NCBI GenBank assembly: GCA_038134525.1
Contig: JAYPVI010000004.1
Coordinates: 124,001-188,000, forward strand
Length of the DNA: 64,000 nt
From: GCA-002727735 sp038134525
GTDB lineage: Bacteria; Bacteroidota; Bacteroidia; Flavobacteriales_D; Parvicellaceae
Reading direction: 5' to 3'
Within the stretch, counting starts at the first letter, position 1; every line of letters starts with the position of its first letter. This document shows, one piece after another, positions 26,836-35,177 of the stretch. The position numbers and the translations under genes were made by a program. The notes below the pieces were generated by a model. That model was not told the DNA's origin. It worked only from the letters and a program-made list of their open reading frames with translations, and searched no databases.

Positions 26836-27309
26836 CTATTCATGATGATACTTCTCCCCTCTCAAAATAGAAAACCCTCTATACAGCTGCTCTTTGAAAA
26901 TCAACCTTACCATTTGATGAGAAAAGGTCATTTTAGATAAACTTAACTTTCCATTAGCTCTTTGATAAACCTCATCTGAAAAACCATAAGCTCCACCAAC
27001 TACAAAAACCAAAGACTTTAAACTGCTATTCATTTTTTGTTGTAAAAAGTTAGCAAACTCAACTGATGAATAAGATTTGCCCTTTTCATCAAGTAAAATA
27101 ACATGGTCACTATTTTCTAGTTTTGCTAAAATCATTTGACCTTCTTTTTTCTTGAGCTCACCTTCGCTCAGCTTTCCTGCTTGTTTTATCTCTGGAATGA
27201 TGATTTCCTCAAACTTTGTGTAGTGCTTTAATCGCTTTTCATATTCCTTTTCTCCTTGCAACAAATACTTTGCATTGGTTTTTCCTACAACTATGAGCTT
27301 AATTTTCAT
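26836..27309 (-). CDS. rlmH: 23S rRNA (pseudouridine1915-N3)-methyltransferase RlmH
   Basis: The 157-residue length and sequence match the RlmH/YbeA family of SPOUT methyltransferases, which methylate pseudouridine 1915 in helix 69 of 23S rRNA on the assembled ribosome. Visible marks are HVILLDEKGKSYSSVEFA, the SAM-knot segment VVGGAYGFSDEV near residues 103-114, and the C-terminal LSKMTFSHQMVRLIFKEQLY and RGEKYHHE. It ends flush with the convergent glycosyltransferase and shares a 46-base divergent intergenic region with nadC. A TACATTTG box sits only three bases ahead of its start. Confidence 0.95.
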   Translation of the reverse strand: MKIKLIVVGKTNAKYLLQGEKEYEKRLKHYTKFEEIIIPEIKQAGKLSEGELKKKEGQMILAKLENSDHVILLDEKGKSYSSVEFANFLQQKMNSSLKSLVFVVGGAYGFSDEVYQRANGKLSLSKMTFSHQMVRLIFKEQLYRGFSILRGEKYHHE

Positions 27310-27322
27310 TTTTCAAATGTAA

Positions 27323-27351
27323 TTGTAATACCAAACAAAAATATAGCTTTG
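27323..27351 (+). promoter_or_regulatory. Promoter of nadC, possibly giving a leaderless mRNA
   Basis: TTG at 27323-27325, an 18-base spacer and TAGCTTTG at 27344-27351 fit the TTG-N17-23-TAnnTTTG consensus exactly. The nadC ATG is at 27356, four bases after the -7 element, where transcription itself should begin, so the transcript would have little or no 5' leader. Confidence 0.6.
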
Positions 27352-27355
27352 TATC

Positions 27356-28189
27356 ATGACCATACCACAATTTGTTCAATTAGCTATTCAAGAAGATATC
27401 AAAGAAGGAGATCATTCTGCATTAGCCTGTATTCCTAAGAATGCAAAAGGGGGAGCTCAACTGTTAGTTAAGGAAGACGGCATTATTGCAGGAATTGAAA
27501 TAGCCAGAAAAATTTTTGAAGAATTTGATACATCATTTGAATTTGAGCAGTTTTTATCAGACGGGGATTTCGTTAAAAAGAGTGAAATCGCTTTTAACAT
27601 TCATGGATCATCTCAAACTTTACTAGGAGCTGAGCGTTTAGTGCTTAATGTTATGCAGCGTATGAGTGCCATTGCTACTTTAACTAATAAATATGTCAAA
27701 GCCTTGGAAGGATTACCAACCAAAGTGTTGGACACCCGAAAAACAACACCTTTAATTCGTTTTTTAGAAAAAGAAGCGGTTAGAATTGGTGGAGGCCATA
27801 ATCACAGAATGGGCTTGTATGACATGATCATGCTGAAAGACAACCATATTGATTTTGCAGGAGGTATAGCAGAAGCTATTCTACAAACCAATCAATATCT
27901 TAAAAATGAAAAATTAGATCTTCAAATTGAGGTCGAAACACGTGATTTGAATGAAGTAAAAGAAGTACTGAACGTAGGCAAAGTTCAACGAATCATGTTG
28001 GATAATTTTAGTTATGCAGATTTAAAAACAGCTGTAAAATTGATTGATGGGAAATATGAAACAGAAGCTTCGGGTGGAATTAATTTAGACACCGTACGGC
28101 ATTATGCAGAATGTGGTGTAGATTATGTCTCTGTAGGAGCCTTAACACACTCTGTACATAATATGGATTTAAGTTTAAAAGCCATTTGA
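27356..28189 (+). CDS. nadC: Nicotinate-nucleotide pyrophosphorylase (quinolinate phosphoribosyltransferase)
   Basis: The 277-residue protein catalyses quinolinate + PRPP to nicotinate mononucleotide, CO2 and PPi in de novo NAD synthesis. It has the N-terminal EDIKEGDHSA (family form EDxxxGDxT), ERLVLNVMQRMSAIATLT with the N-x-x-x-x-x-S-G/A-I-A-T pattern, KVLDTRKTTPLIRFLEK, and GGGHNHRMGLYDMIMLKDNH, all of them strongly conserved. The C-terminus holds EASGGINLDTVRHYAECG. No nadA or nadB is present in this window. The wecB start overlaps or follows within 2 bases. Confidence 0.96.
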   Translation: MTIPQFVQLAIQEDIKEGDHSALACIPKNAKGGAQLLVKEDGIIAGIEIARKIFEEFDTSFEFEQFLSDGDFVKKSEIAFNIHGSSQTLLGAERLVLNVMQRMSAIATLTNKYVKALEGLPTKVLDTRKTTPLIRFLEKEAVRIGGGHNHRMGLYDMIMLKDNHIDFAGGIAEAILQTNQYLKNEKLDLQIEVETRDLNEVKEVLNVGKVQRIMLDNFSYADLKTAVKLIDGKYETEASGGINLDTVRHYAECGVDYVSVGALTHSVHNMDLSLKAI

Positions 28190-28191
28190 AA

Positions 28192-29274
28192 ATGAAGAAA
28201 GTATTAATATGTGTGGGTACACGACCAAATTTTATAAAAGTTACTCGATTTAAAAAGTTGGCATCAAAATTTAACTTGGAAATTAAGTTACTGCACACTG
28301 GACAACATTTCGACCACCAAATGAGTAGGGTTTTCTTTGACGAGCTTAAATTAGATAGTCCAGATATTTATTTAGACGCTAAAGGAGCTACTCAAATGGA
28401 GATGATGGCTGATATCATGGTAAAATTTGAAAAAGAATTACAACACTATCAACCTGACTTAGTCTTGGTTCCTGGAGATGTCAATTCCTCTACGGCATGT
28501 GCACTAGTAGCATCTAGAAATAATATTAAACTAGGTCACATAGAAAGTGGATTACGCAGTTTTGACAGAAGTATGCCAGAAGAAATTAATCGAATTCTAA
28601 TAGATGATTTAAGTGATTTTTTCTTTGTCACCGAACAAAGTGGCCTAGATCACCTCAAAAAAGAAAATAAACGTGAAGAACAAATTCATTTTGTGGGCAA
28701 CACCATGATTGATTCATTAGTTGAATTTAGATCCTACATTGAAAAAAGCTCGATTTTAAATGAAATAAATAGTCCCTCCAACTATGCTTTGATGACATTC
28801 CATCGTCCATCAAATGTAGATCAATTAGATACATTAACTGAGCTCGTAAAAACGATCCAATTATGTTCTAACTATATTCCTGTAATACTACCCCTTCATC
28901 CTAGAACTAAAAAGTCACTACAAAAACATCAGCTTTGGAGTGAATTTGAGCAAATTCCTAATTTAATTTTAACCGATTCATTGGGATATCTGGATTTTAT
29001 GAAATTAGTAACCAATGCAGATATTGTGATTACAGACTCAGGAGGTATTCAAGAAGAAACTACCTATTTACAAATCCCATGCATTACGGTAAGAGAAAAT
29101 ACGGAAAGACCCATCACTATTACGCTGGGTAACAATGAACTAATTGAATTAGATGCTACTAAAATTAGCCAACGAATGATTGAAAAATTGAATAGTTCAA
29201 AAAAAGGAGAAATTCCTCCTTTATGGGATGGTCATGCTACAGAACGCATATTAGACGTAATTGCCAAATCATGA
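28192..29274 (+). CDS. wecB: UDP-N-acetylglucosamine 2-epimerase (non-hydrolysing), first copy
   Basis: About 361 residues with VGTRPNFIKV at the start, HTGQHFDHQMSRVFFDEL, VPGDVNSSTACALVA, HIESGLRSFDRSMPEEINR near residues 115-133 and TDSGGIQEETTYLQIP near 280, which are hallmarks of WecB/MnaA. The enzyme interconverts UDP-GlcNAc and UDP-ManNAc for surface polysaccharides. ATG at 28192 is chosen over the TTG at 28186 because the conserved strand begins immediately after it. It lies outside the main locus, between nadC and a membrane protein it overlaps by four bases. A second copy is at 48152-49294. Confidence 0.93.
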   Translation: MKKVLICVGTRPNFIKVTRFKKLASKFNLEIKLLHTGQHFDHQMSRVFFDELKLDSPDIYLDAKGATQMEMMADIMVKFEKELQHYQPDLVLVPGDVNSSTACALVASRNNIKLGHIESGLRSFDRSMPEEINRILIDDLSDFFFVTEQSGLDHLKKENKREEQIHFVGNTMIDSLVEFRSYIEKSSILNEINSPSNYALMTFHRPSNVDQLDTLTELVKTIQLCSNYIPVILPLHPRTKKSLQKHQLWSEFEQIPNLILTDSLGYLDFMKLVTNADIVITDSGGIQEETTYLQIPCITVRENTERPITITLGNNELIELDATKISQRMIEKLNSSKKGEIPPLWDGHATERILDVIAKS

Positions 29275-30173
29275 ACTGGTTAAAAAGTGTGTTCTTAAAT
29301 CTGAAAGAGTTTCTTGATCAAATCCCCCTCCCTGGTTTTGAAGGCATAACTATACTTAACCTATTTCAATTCTTAAAAGAAGTTTTTCAAAAAGGAAATT
29401 TTGCGTTGCGAAGTGCAGCTGTTTCTTTTCGTTTTTTTATAGCTCTCTTCCCTACGCTAATATTTCTCTTATCTCTTATACCCTATCTACCCATTGATGG
29501 CGTAAAGGAAAACTTATTAGTTATGTCTGCAGAACTCATGCCTTCCGTTATTTATGATGTATTTGAATCCACGGTTAATGGTCTTTTTACTAGGCGTTAT
29601 AATGCTTTACTAAGTATTGGATTTGTGCTCTCAATATATTATGCTTCTTCTGGTATTAATACGTTGTTAACTGCGTTTTCACAATCTTACCAAATTAAAC
29701 TAAAAAACAGCTATGTTAAGCAACAAGTTTTATCGCTTGGCATTTTTCTTCTCATCATACTTATTTTCTTATCTGCAATTGCTCTATCCATCTTTGGTAA
29801 TTATCTAGCCAGCCATCTACAAAGCAATGGTATGGTGTTTCTTTTGGATGTATTCCAAATCTTACTTCAAATTCTGTTTGTGATATTTGGAATTGCCATT
29901 CTCTATCACTTTGGAAACCCACATACCCATAAATTTAAACTGATCAATGCTGGTACCCTATTTGCTACCATCGTTATATTTTTGGCTACTAAAGGATTGT
30001 CTATCTACTTCAGTAATTTTAATGTATATAACAAAATATATGGATCCATAGGATCTCTACTTATTAGCCTAATATGGCTAAATGTGGTAAGCTATGTACT
30101 TATTATTGGCTTTGAACTCTATACAAAAGCCAGTGAGATCAAAAAGAGATACCGTTCAAACCTAAAGTCCTAG
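29271..30173 (+). CDS. YihY/virulence-factor BrkB family inner-membrane protein
   Basis: About 300 residues with six hydrophobic segments and the family motifs FALRSAAVSFRFFIALFPTL near residues 40-60 and KIYGSIGSLLISLIWLNVVSY near 260-280 (read as YGSIGSLLISLIWL), matching the YihY family, once misnamed RNase BN. The molecular function is not established. The ATG at 29271 overlaps the wecB stop (ATGA) and is a much better start than upstream codons inside wecB. It ends 12 bases inside the convergent CHI-like gene. Confidence 0.9.
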   Translation: MNWLKSVFLNLKEFLDQIPLPGFEGITILNLFQFLKEVFQKGNFALRSAAVSFRFFIALFPTLIFLLSLIPYLPIDGVKENLLVMSAELMPSVIYDVFESTVNGLFTRRYNALLSIGFVLSIYYASSGINTLLTAFSQSYQIKLKNSYVKQQVLSLGIFLLIILIFLSAIALSIFGNYLASHLQSNGMVFLLDVFQILLQILFVIFGIAILYHFGNPHTHKFKLINAGTLFATIVIFLATKGLSIYFSNFNVYNKIYGSIGSLLISLIWLNVVSYVLIIGFELYTKASEIKKRYRSNLKS

Positions 30174-30728
30174 CATATCATCTTTCAAGCTATCATCAGC
30201 TGGGTTTCCACCCAACCAAATTCCAAATAAGGCTTGTTTGAAAGGTAGTCCTGAAAATTTACCTCTTTCTTTTCCATTTTTATATAGATAGACGGCATCT
30301 CCAGCATGATAATTCAGTAATATTTCATCTCCTTCTACAAATTCATCGCTCAGGTATTTTTTAAAATTGGCCACATCCTCAGGGGATGATTTTCCTGCTG
30401 TGGTATTTTTAAAACCATCCTCTAACGCTTCGATAAAACGTTCTCTAGTTACCATAGACGACACTATAACTATTCTAATACCCATTTCTTCGTCAGCCAT
30501 AATCACTTTATCTGCATCATTTGTATTTGCTTTTACATATAGTCCTCCTACATATAGATCAAGAAAACCATACTTTTCTCTCAATCCTCCACCATTAAGA
30601 ACGGTAATTTGATTATTGATGGACATTGCAGTAGAAAAGGAAACGCCTTCAATTTCTTTGGTTTGTGCATCCAAAGTGTAACAGGAAGTTATCATGAGGG
30701 CAATAAGTAGGGGTTTAAAAATTTTCAT
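30162..30728 (-). CDS. Exported chalcone-isomerase-like protein
   Basis: The 188-residue protein has a signal peptide (MKIFKPLLIALMITSCYTLDAQ region, cleavage near residue 22; a Cys at 16 could also allow lipid attachment but the context is not a strong lipobox). The mature part has GGGLREKYGFLDLYVGGLYV and GFKNTTAGKSSPEDV and ends with FKQALFGIWLGGNPADDSLK, the pattern of the bacterial Chalcone_3/CHI-like family. In bacteria it is a periplasmic protein of unknown ligand, not a flavonoid enzyme. Stands alone, convergent with the YihY-like gene. Confidence 0.88.
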   Translation of the reverse strand: MKIFKPLLIALMITSCYTLDAQTKEIEGVSFSTAMSINNQITVLNGGGLREKYGFLDLYVGGLYVKANTNDADKVIMADEEMGIRIVIVSSMVTRERFIEALEDGFKNTTAGKSSPEDVANFKKYLSDEFVEGDEILLNYHAGDAVYLYKNGKERGKFSGLPFKQALFGIWLGGNPADDSLKDDMLGL

Positions 30729-30803
30729 GTTTTTTAAATTAATATTTTGAATTAGTCTAATTTAAAAGAAAATTTAGCAATTCATGAAACTAAAACAAAT
30801 CTA

Positions 30804-31496
30804 ATGCCAAGATTTTACGTGCCATCTATAGAAAATGAAGAAATAGAACTCTCTGAATTAGATTCTAAGCATGCTATACGTGTGCTAAGATTAAAAGAGG
30901 GTGATGATATCATTGTAATGGACGGAAAGGGCATTTTGGCTGAGGGAGTAATTTTAGATGAGAAGGTAAAAAAAACCAGAGTAAAAGTGAACAAAGCTGA
31001 TTTTTATGACCCCCCTTTAAAATTGATTTTAGCGTTCTCTCCTACTAAAAGTAACGACCGTAATGAATGGATTGTGGAGAAAGGAACAGAGCTAGGCATG
31101 ACGGATTGTTATCCGATTTTTACCCATCACTCAGAGCGAAGAAAATGGAATACAGATCGTATGCAAAAAATTGCGGTGTCGGCCATGAAACAATCTGGGA
31201 ATCCGTGGCTACCTCAACTCCATGAAGCTCAGTCTTTTGATGATTTTATAAATAAGGTTCCATTTGATGGAGTGCAAATGGTGGCACACTGTGGTGAAGG
31301 AGAAAAAACAAGGATAAGTGACTTGGCCAATCCACTAAAAAACCAACTGATCCTAATAGGTCCCGAAGGTGATTTTTCCATCGAAGAAATCGAAAAAGCA
31401 AGACAACACCACTTCCAGTTTGTAGATCTTGGTGATTTAACGCTAAGAACCGAAACTGCTTGTATTTCGGCACTTAGTGTAATGAAATTAGGTTAA
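30804..31496 (+). CDS. rsmE: 16S rRNA (uracil1498-N3)-methyltransferase RsmE
   Basis: The 230-residue protein matches RsmE, a SPOUT enzyme methylating U1498 of 16S rRNA. An N-terminal PUA-like part carries SKHAIRVLRLKEGD, the middle has ERRKWNTDRMQKIAVSAMKQ and the C-terminal knot reads LILIGPEGDFSIEEI and LGDLTLRTETACISAL, which binds SAM. It is a single plus-strand gene that converges on purB with only seven bases between the stops. Confidence 0.95.
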   Translation: MPRFYVPSIENEEIELSELDSKHAIRVLRLKEGDDIIVMDGKGILAEGVILDEKVKKTRVKVNKADFYDPPLKLILAFSPTKSNDRNEWIVEKGTELGMTDCYPIFTHHSERRKWNTDRMQKIAVSAMKQSGNPWLPQLHEAQSFDDFINKVPFDGVQMVAHCGEGEKTRISDLANPLKNQLILIGPEGDFSIEEIEKARQHHFQFVDLGDLTLRTETACISALSVMKLG

Positions 31497-31503
31497 TCCA
31501 ATA

Positions 31504-32844
31504 CTAAATTCCTGTGTAGTTTTGAGGCGTAATTTGATGTAACTCCTCTTTTACAGACGAAGAAATATCCAGATTTGCAATAAACGTTTGGATAGACGCT
31601 GCTGTGATTTGCTCATTACTCCTAGTTAAATCTTTCAACATTTCATAAGGATTGGGAACCCCCTCTCTTCTTAATATCGTTTGAATGGCCTCAGCCACCA
31701 CCGCCCAATTATCTTCTAAATCTTGTTGTAGAGCTGACTCATTTAATAACAATTTACCTAATCCCTTTTGGATAGAAGATAAGGCTATAACACCATGCCC
31801 AATGGGCACACCTATATTTCGCAAGACCGTACTATCTGTTAAGTCTCGTTGTAATCGACTGATTGGTAATTTAGCGCTTAGGTGTTCAAATACAGCATTA
31901 GCTAACCCTAGATTTCCTTCTGCATTTTCAAAATCAATTGGATTCACCTTGTGTGGCATGGCTGAGGATCCTACTTCTCCCTTCTTAATTTTCTGTTTAA
32001 AATAATCCATCGAAATATATGTCCAAATATCTCTACATAAGTCAATTAAAATCGTATTGATTCTTTTAAGCCCATCAAACAGAGAAGCCATATGATCATA
32101 ATGTTCTATTTGGGTAGTCGTAGCAGATCTGGATATCCCTAATTTATCCTGCAAAAAATCATTTCCAAAAGTAGCCCAGTCGACATTAGGGTAGGCTACA
32201 TGGTGAGCATTAAAATTTCCGGTAGCCCCACCGAATTTACCAGCATACGTCACCGCTTTTAACAACTTCATTTGTTCTTGTAATCGTTCAACAAATACAT
32301 GAATTTCTTTTCCTAACCTCGTAGGAGATGCCGGTTGACCATGGGTTTTGGCTAACATGGGAATATGAGACCATTCCTTAGCTAAAGAAGAAAGGCTATT
32401 TATCAATTCATTGATTGTAGGAAAATACGTTTCTTCCATGCAGTCTTTGAGCGACATGGGGATAGCTGTATTGTTGATGTCCTGAGAAGTTAGTCCAAAG
32501 TGAATAAACTCTTTAGATGTACCCCAAACTGAATCCTCCATATTTTCTTTGATGAAATATTCAACCGCTTTAACATCATGATTGGTCACTTTTTCAATCT
32601 CCTTTACTCTTTTTGCGTCAGCGTCATTGAAGTTTTGGTACAGCAACCTTAAGGTATCAAATTGATTACGATCCACCTTTGCCAATTGTGGTAAAGAAGA
32701 TTCACATAAAGCAATGAAATATTCTACTTCCACTTTAATTCTATACTTAATTAATGAAGCCTCCGAAAAATATTGAGCTAAATTTTCCGTCTTACTTTGG
32801 TATCTACCATCTATTGGACTAATGGCATGAATTGAATCAGGCAT
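31504..32844 (-). CDS. purB: Adenylosuccinate lyase
   Basis: The 446-residue protein belongs to the fumarase/aspartase superfamily and cleaves adenylosuccinate and SAICAR in purine synthesis. Visible motifs are SPIDGRYQSKT at the N-terminus, TNHDVKAVEYFIKE, FGLTSQDINNTA, AKTHGQPASPTRLGKE and the signature GSSAMPHKVNPIDFENAEGN. The form with these motifs is the one found in gamma-proteobacteria and Bacteroidota. A CAAATTTA/TAAATTTG box at 32864-32871 lies 20 bases ahead of the start on the minus strand and is a good -7 candidate, without a clear -33 element. Confidence 0.96.
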   Translation of the reverse strand: MPDSIHAISPIDGRYQSKTENLAQYFSEASLIKYRIKVEVEYFIALCESSLPQLAKVDRNQFDTLRLLYQNFNDADAKRVKEIEKVTNHDVKAVEYFIKENMEDSVWGTSKEFIHFGLTSQDINNTAIPMSLKDCMEETYFPTINELINSLSSLAKEWSHIPMLAKTHGQPASPTRLGKEIHVFVERLQEQMKLLKAVTYAGKFGGATGNFNAHHVAYPNVDWATFGNDFLQDKLGISRSATTTQIEHYDHMASLFDGLKRINTILIDLCRDIWTYISMDYFKQKIKKGEVGSSAMPHKVNPIDFENAEGNLGLANAVFEHLSAKLPISRLQRDLTDSTVLRNIGVPIGHGVIALSSIQKGLGKLLLNESALQQDLEDNWAVVAEAIQTILRREGVPNPYEMLKDLTRSNEQITAASIQTFIANLDISSSVKEELHQITPQNYTGI

Positions 32845-32943
32845 GGATTTTGATTTAAGGTTACAAATTTAACAATATGAACTACACATCACCACTTTTA
32901 TCAATTCATATTATATTTATTTAAAAATGAATTCATTCACAAC

Positions 32944-33792
32944 ATGATAAAAGATTTCACCTTGGGTATTCTTTCCTATTTGGAAGCCTGGAAATTTCTT
33001 TTTAGAAAACATTTTTGGTGGTACGCCTTAATTCCTTTAGTGGTGTTTTTAGGCATTTTTTACTTAGGAAATCTACTGAAAGATGTGGACTACTTTTACC
33101 TACCCCATAAAGAGGATGGTATGGGCATTAGTATAGCTTTCTATTTTTTAGATGGTATTATTCTACTGATTGCATTTGCACTACTTAATTTTACCCGATA
33201 CATCATGTTGGCGCTAACTTCACCAGTGCTATCGATCGTATCCCAGCGAACGGAGAAATTATTGAATGAAAAAAAATATGGTTTTTCATTTCGTCAAATT
33301 TTAAGAGACGTAAAACGGGCATTGAAACTTATTTCGAGAAATTTGATGGTGGAAGCCTTAACCATATTGGGCATAATAGCCTTTTTTTGGTTGATTAATT
33401 TCTTTGTGGAAGGATACGAAAGTATTTTAAATTCGATAGAAAATGCTTTCATTATAGTCATTGCCTTTTATTATTATGGGTTTTCCTTCATGGACTACAA
33501 TCTTGAACGTTGGAAAATCGATGAAAAAAAAAGTGTGAAATTTGTGAGAAACCACAAGGGATTGGCATTGGCTATAGGAGCTGTTTTTACGCCTATTTTT
33601 CACTACCTCAATCAATTTATATCTTCATACAGCCAATCTACAAAAAATGATTTTGAGTTTATAGTGATCATTTTTGTATCTGCCTCAATTAGCGCATTGT
33701 TACCCATCTGGTCGATGGTTGCCAGTACCATTGCTATGGAAAAAATTACATATTTAGATGATAATATCAGTGAAATTGAAGAAAATCCTTAA
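32944..33792 (+). CDS. EI24 / CysZ-like inner-membrane protein
   Basis: The 282-residue protein has four to six hydrophobic segments. Its layout, with WKFLFRKHFWWYALIPLVVF at the start, SPVLSIVSQRTEKLLNEKKYG in the middle and RDVKRALKLISRNLMVEALT before a membrane pair, matches the EI24 domain family that includes the sulfate transporter CysZ. Whether it carries sulfate is not known here; the sulfotransferase in the polysaccharide locus would need sulfate, but that link is speculative. Followed after 10 bases by the TPR-PD40 gene. Confidence 0.8.
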   Translation: MIKDFTLGILSYLEAWKFLFRKHFWWYALIPLVVFLGIFYLGNLLKDVDYFYLPHKEDGMGISIAFYFLDGIILLIAFALLNFTRYIMLALTSPVLSIVSQRTEKLLNEKKYGFSFRQILRDVKRALKLISRNLMVEALTILGIIAFFWLINFFVEGYESILNSIENAFIIVIAFYYYGFSFMDYNLERWKIDEKKSVKFVRNHKGLALAIGAVFTPIFHYLNQFISSYSQSTKNDFEFIVIIFVSASISALLPIWSMVASTIAMEKITYLDDNISEIEENP

Positions 33793-33802
33793 TTTTAGTT
33801 CA

Positions 33803-35170
33803 GTGAAAAACACTTTCCCATTTTATAAGATTTTAGTTTGTGGTTTGGTTATAACAACCTTCACTGCAGCATTTAGTCAAGAGAATAGCTTTTTTGAAAA
33901 AACTAAAATCCAACATAAAATTAATGAAGCTCGACATCATTTTATTCAAGGTAATGTGAAATCAGCTTTATTAAATTACAAGGAAGTGATTGCACTTAAT
34001 CCGTCAAATCTGAAAGCCGAATATGGTTTAGCAGAATGCTATTATAAATTACAAAATTACAAAAAGGCCAAATTTCATGCTGAAAAAGTCTATCAAGCTG
34101 ATCCAAATGTGGATGATGATATTCTATATTTATTGGGAAGAACCTACTTTAGATTAAATGAACTCACAAAAGCAAAACAAAAGTTGAGTCAATTTAAAGA
34201 AATGACGAAATCCAAATCTAAACTTGAAGATTATGGTGTGGACTTAAAATTAGCTCAAATTGCATATGCTGAAACGGCAAAAGTAAACGATAAGATTGTG
34301 ATCGAAAACATGGGAAATATTCTTAATACAAGTGCACCTGAATTTGCCCCTGCCATTAGTAACGATGGGAAATATTTATTATTCACTTCTAGAAGAGCTG
34401 ATACCAAAGGAGGTGGCATTGATCATTATTTTGACCACAATTACTTCTCTGATATGTATCTCTCTAAATGGGATCCAAACACCAAATCTTGGTCAGAACC
34501 CTCTAACCTACTAGGAAAAATAAATACGGAGTTTCACGATGGAAATTTGAGCTTCACAGCAGATAATTCCATTTTGATTTACAGAAACATCTACAATGTA
34601 ACAAGGAGCGGTGACATATACGAATCCACTTATAGCGGTGATGGTAATTGGGGTACTCCAAAACCCATACTACACAGAGACAAGGCCATCAGTCATAAAA
34701 TTAACTCTTCCTACTTTGAGAGTTCTGCTAGTATGACAGCTGATGAAAAATACATCTTCTTCGTTTCTGAAAGACCAAATGGAAAAGGACAAACTGATAT
34801 CTATTTTGTGGAGAAAAATGGGAAATCATATACAGAACCTATGCCCGTTGGAGATCACATTAACACTAGTGGAGATGAGAAATGTGTTTTCATCCATCCA
34901 TCAGGGAAAATTCTTTTTTTCACCTCAAATGGAAGAAGCGAAAGTATCGGCAGTTATGACATTTATTTTTGTACCAAAGATGAAAATGGACAATGGGGTA
35001 ACCCTGTTAACATGGGAGCACCGATTAATACCACATTAGAAGAAAAAACGATTAACGTTTCTAGAGATGGAAAAACAGCATATATAGGCGGTTATTACGA
35101 CATCAAAAACCAGGGTGATGCTGATTTGTACCAGATTGATATTTCATCTTTTAATTTTAATGTAGAATAA
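33803..35170 (+). CDS. Exported TPR and PD40 (WD40-like) repeat protein
   Basis: About 455 residues. I place the start at GTG 33803, which gives a signal peptide (ILVCGLVITTFTAAFSQ) and lies just after the upstream stop; a longer frame would run into that gene. Residues 30-130 look like two or three TPRs (NPSNLKAEYGLAECYYKLQN). The rest has repeated PD40-type blades: APEFAPAISNDGKYLLFTSR, ASMTADEKYIFFVSERP and HPSGKILFFTSNG. This combination is common in Bacteroidota envelope proteins, often with an OmpA-like end, which is absent here. Probably a periplasmic or outer-membrane-associated scaffold. Confidence 0.82.
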   Translation: MKNTFPFYKILVCGLVITTFTAAFSQENSFFEKTKIQHKINEARHHFIQGNVKSALLNYKEVIALNPSNLKAEYGLAECYYKLQNYKKAKFHAEKVYQADPNVDDDILYLLGRTYFRLNELTKAKQKLSQFKEMTKSKSKLEDYGVDLKLAQIAYAETAKVNDKIVIENMGNILNTSAPEFAPAISNDGKYLLFTSRRADTKGGGIDHYFDHNYFSDMYLSKWDPNTKSWSEPSNLLGKINTEFHDGNLSFTADNSILIYRNIYNVTRSGDIYESTYSGDGNWGTPKPILHRDKAISHKINSSYFESSASMTADEKYIFFVSERPNGKGQTDIYFVEKNGKSYTEPMPVGDHINTSGDEKCVFIHPSGKILFFTSNGRSESIGSYDIYFCTKDENGQWGNPVNMGAPINTTLEEKTINVSRDGKTAYIGGYYDIKNQGDADLYQIDISSFNFNVE

Positions 35171-35177
35171 CATCAAT

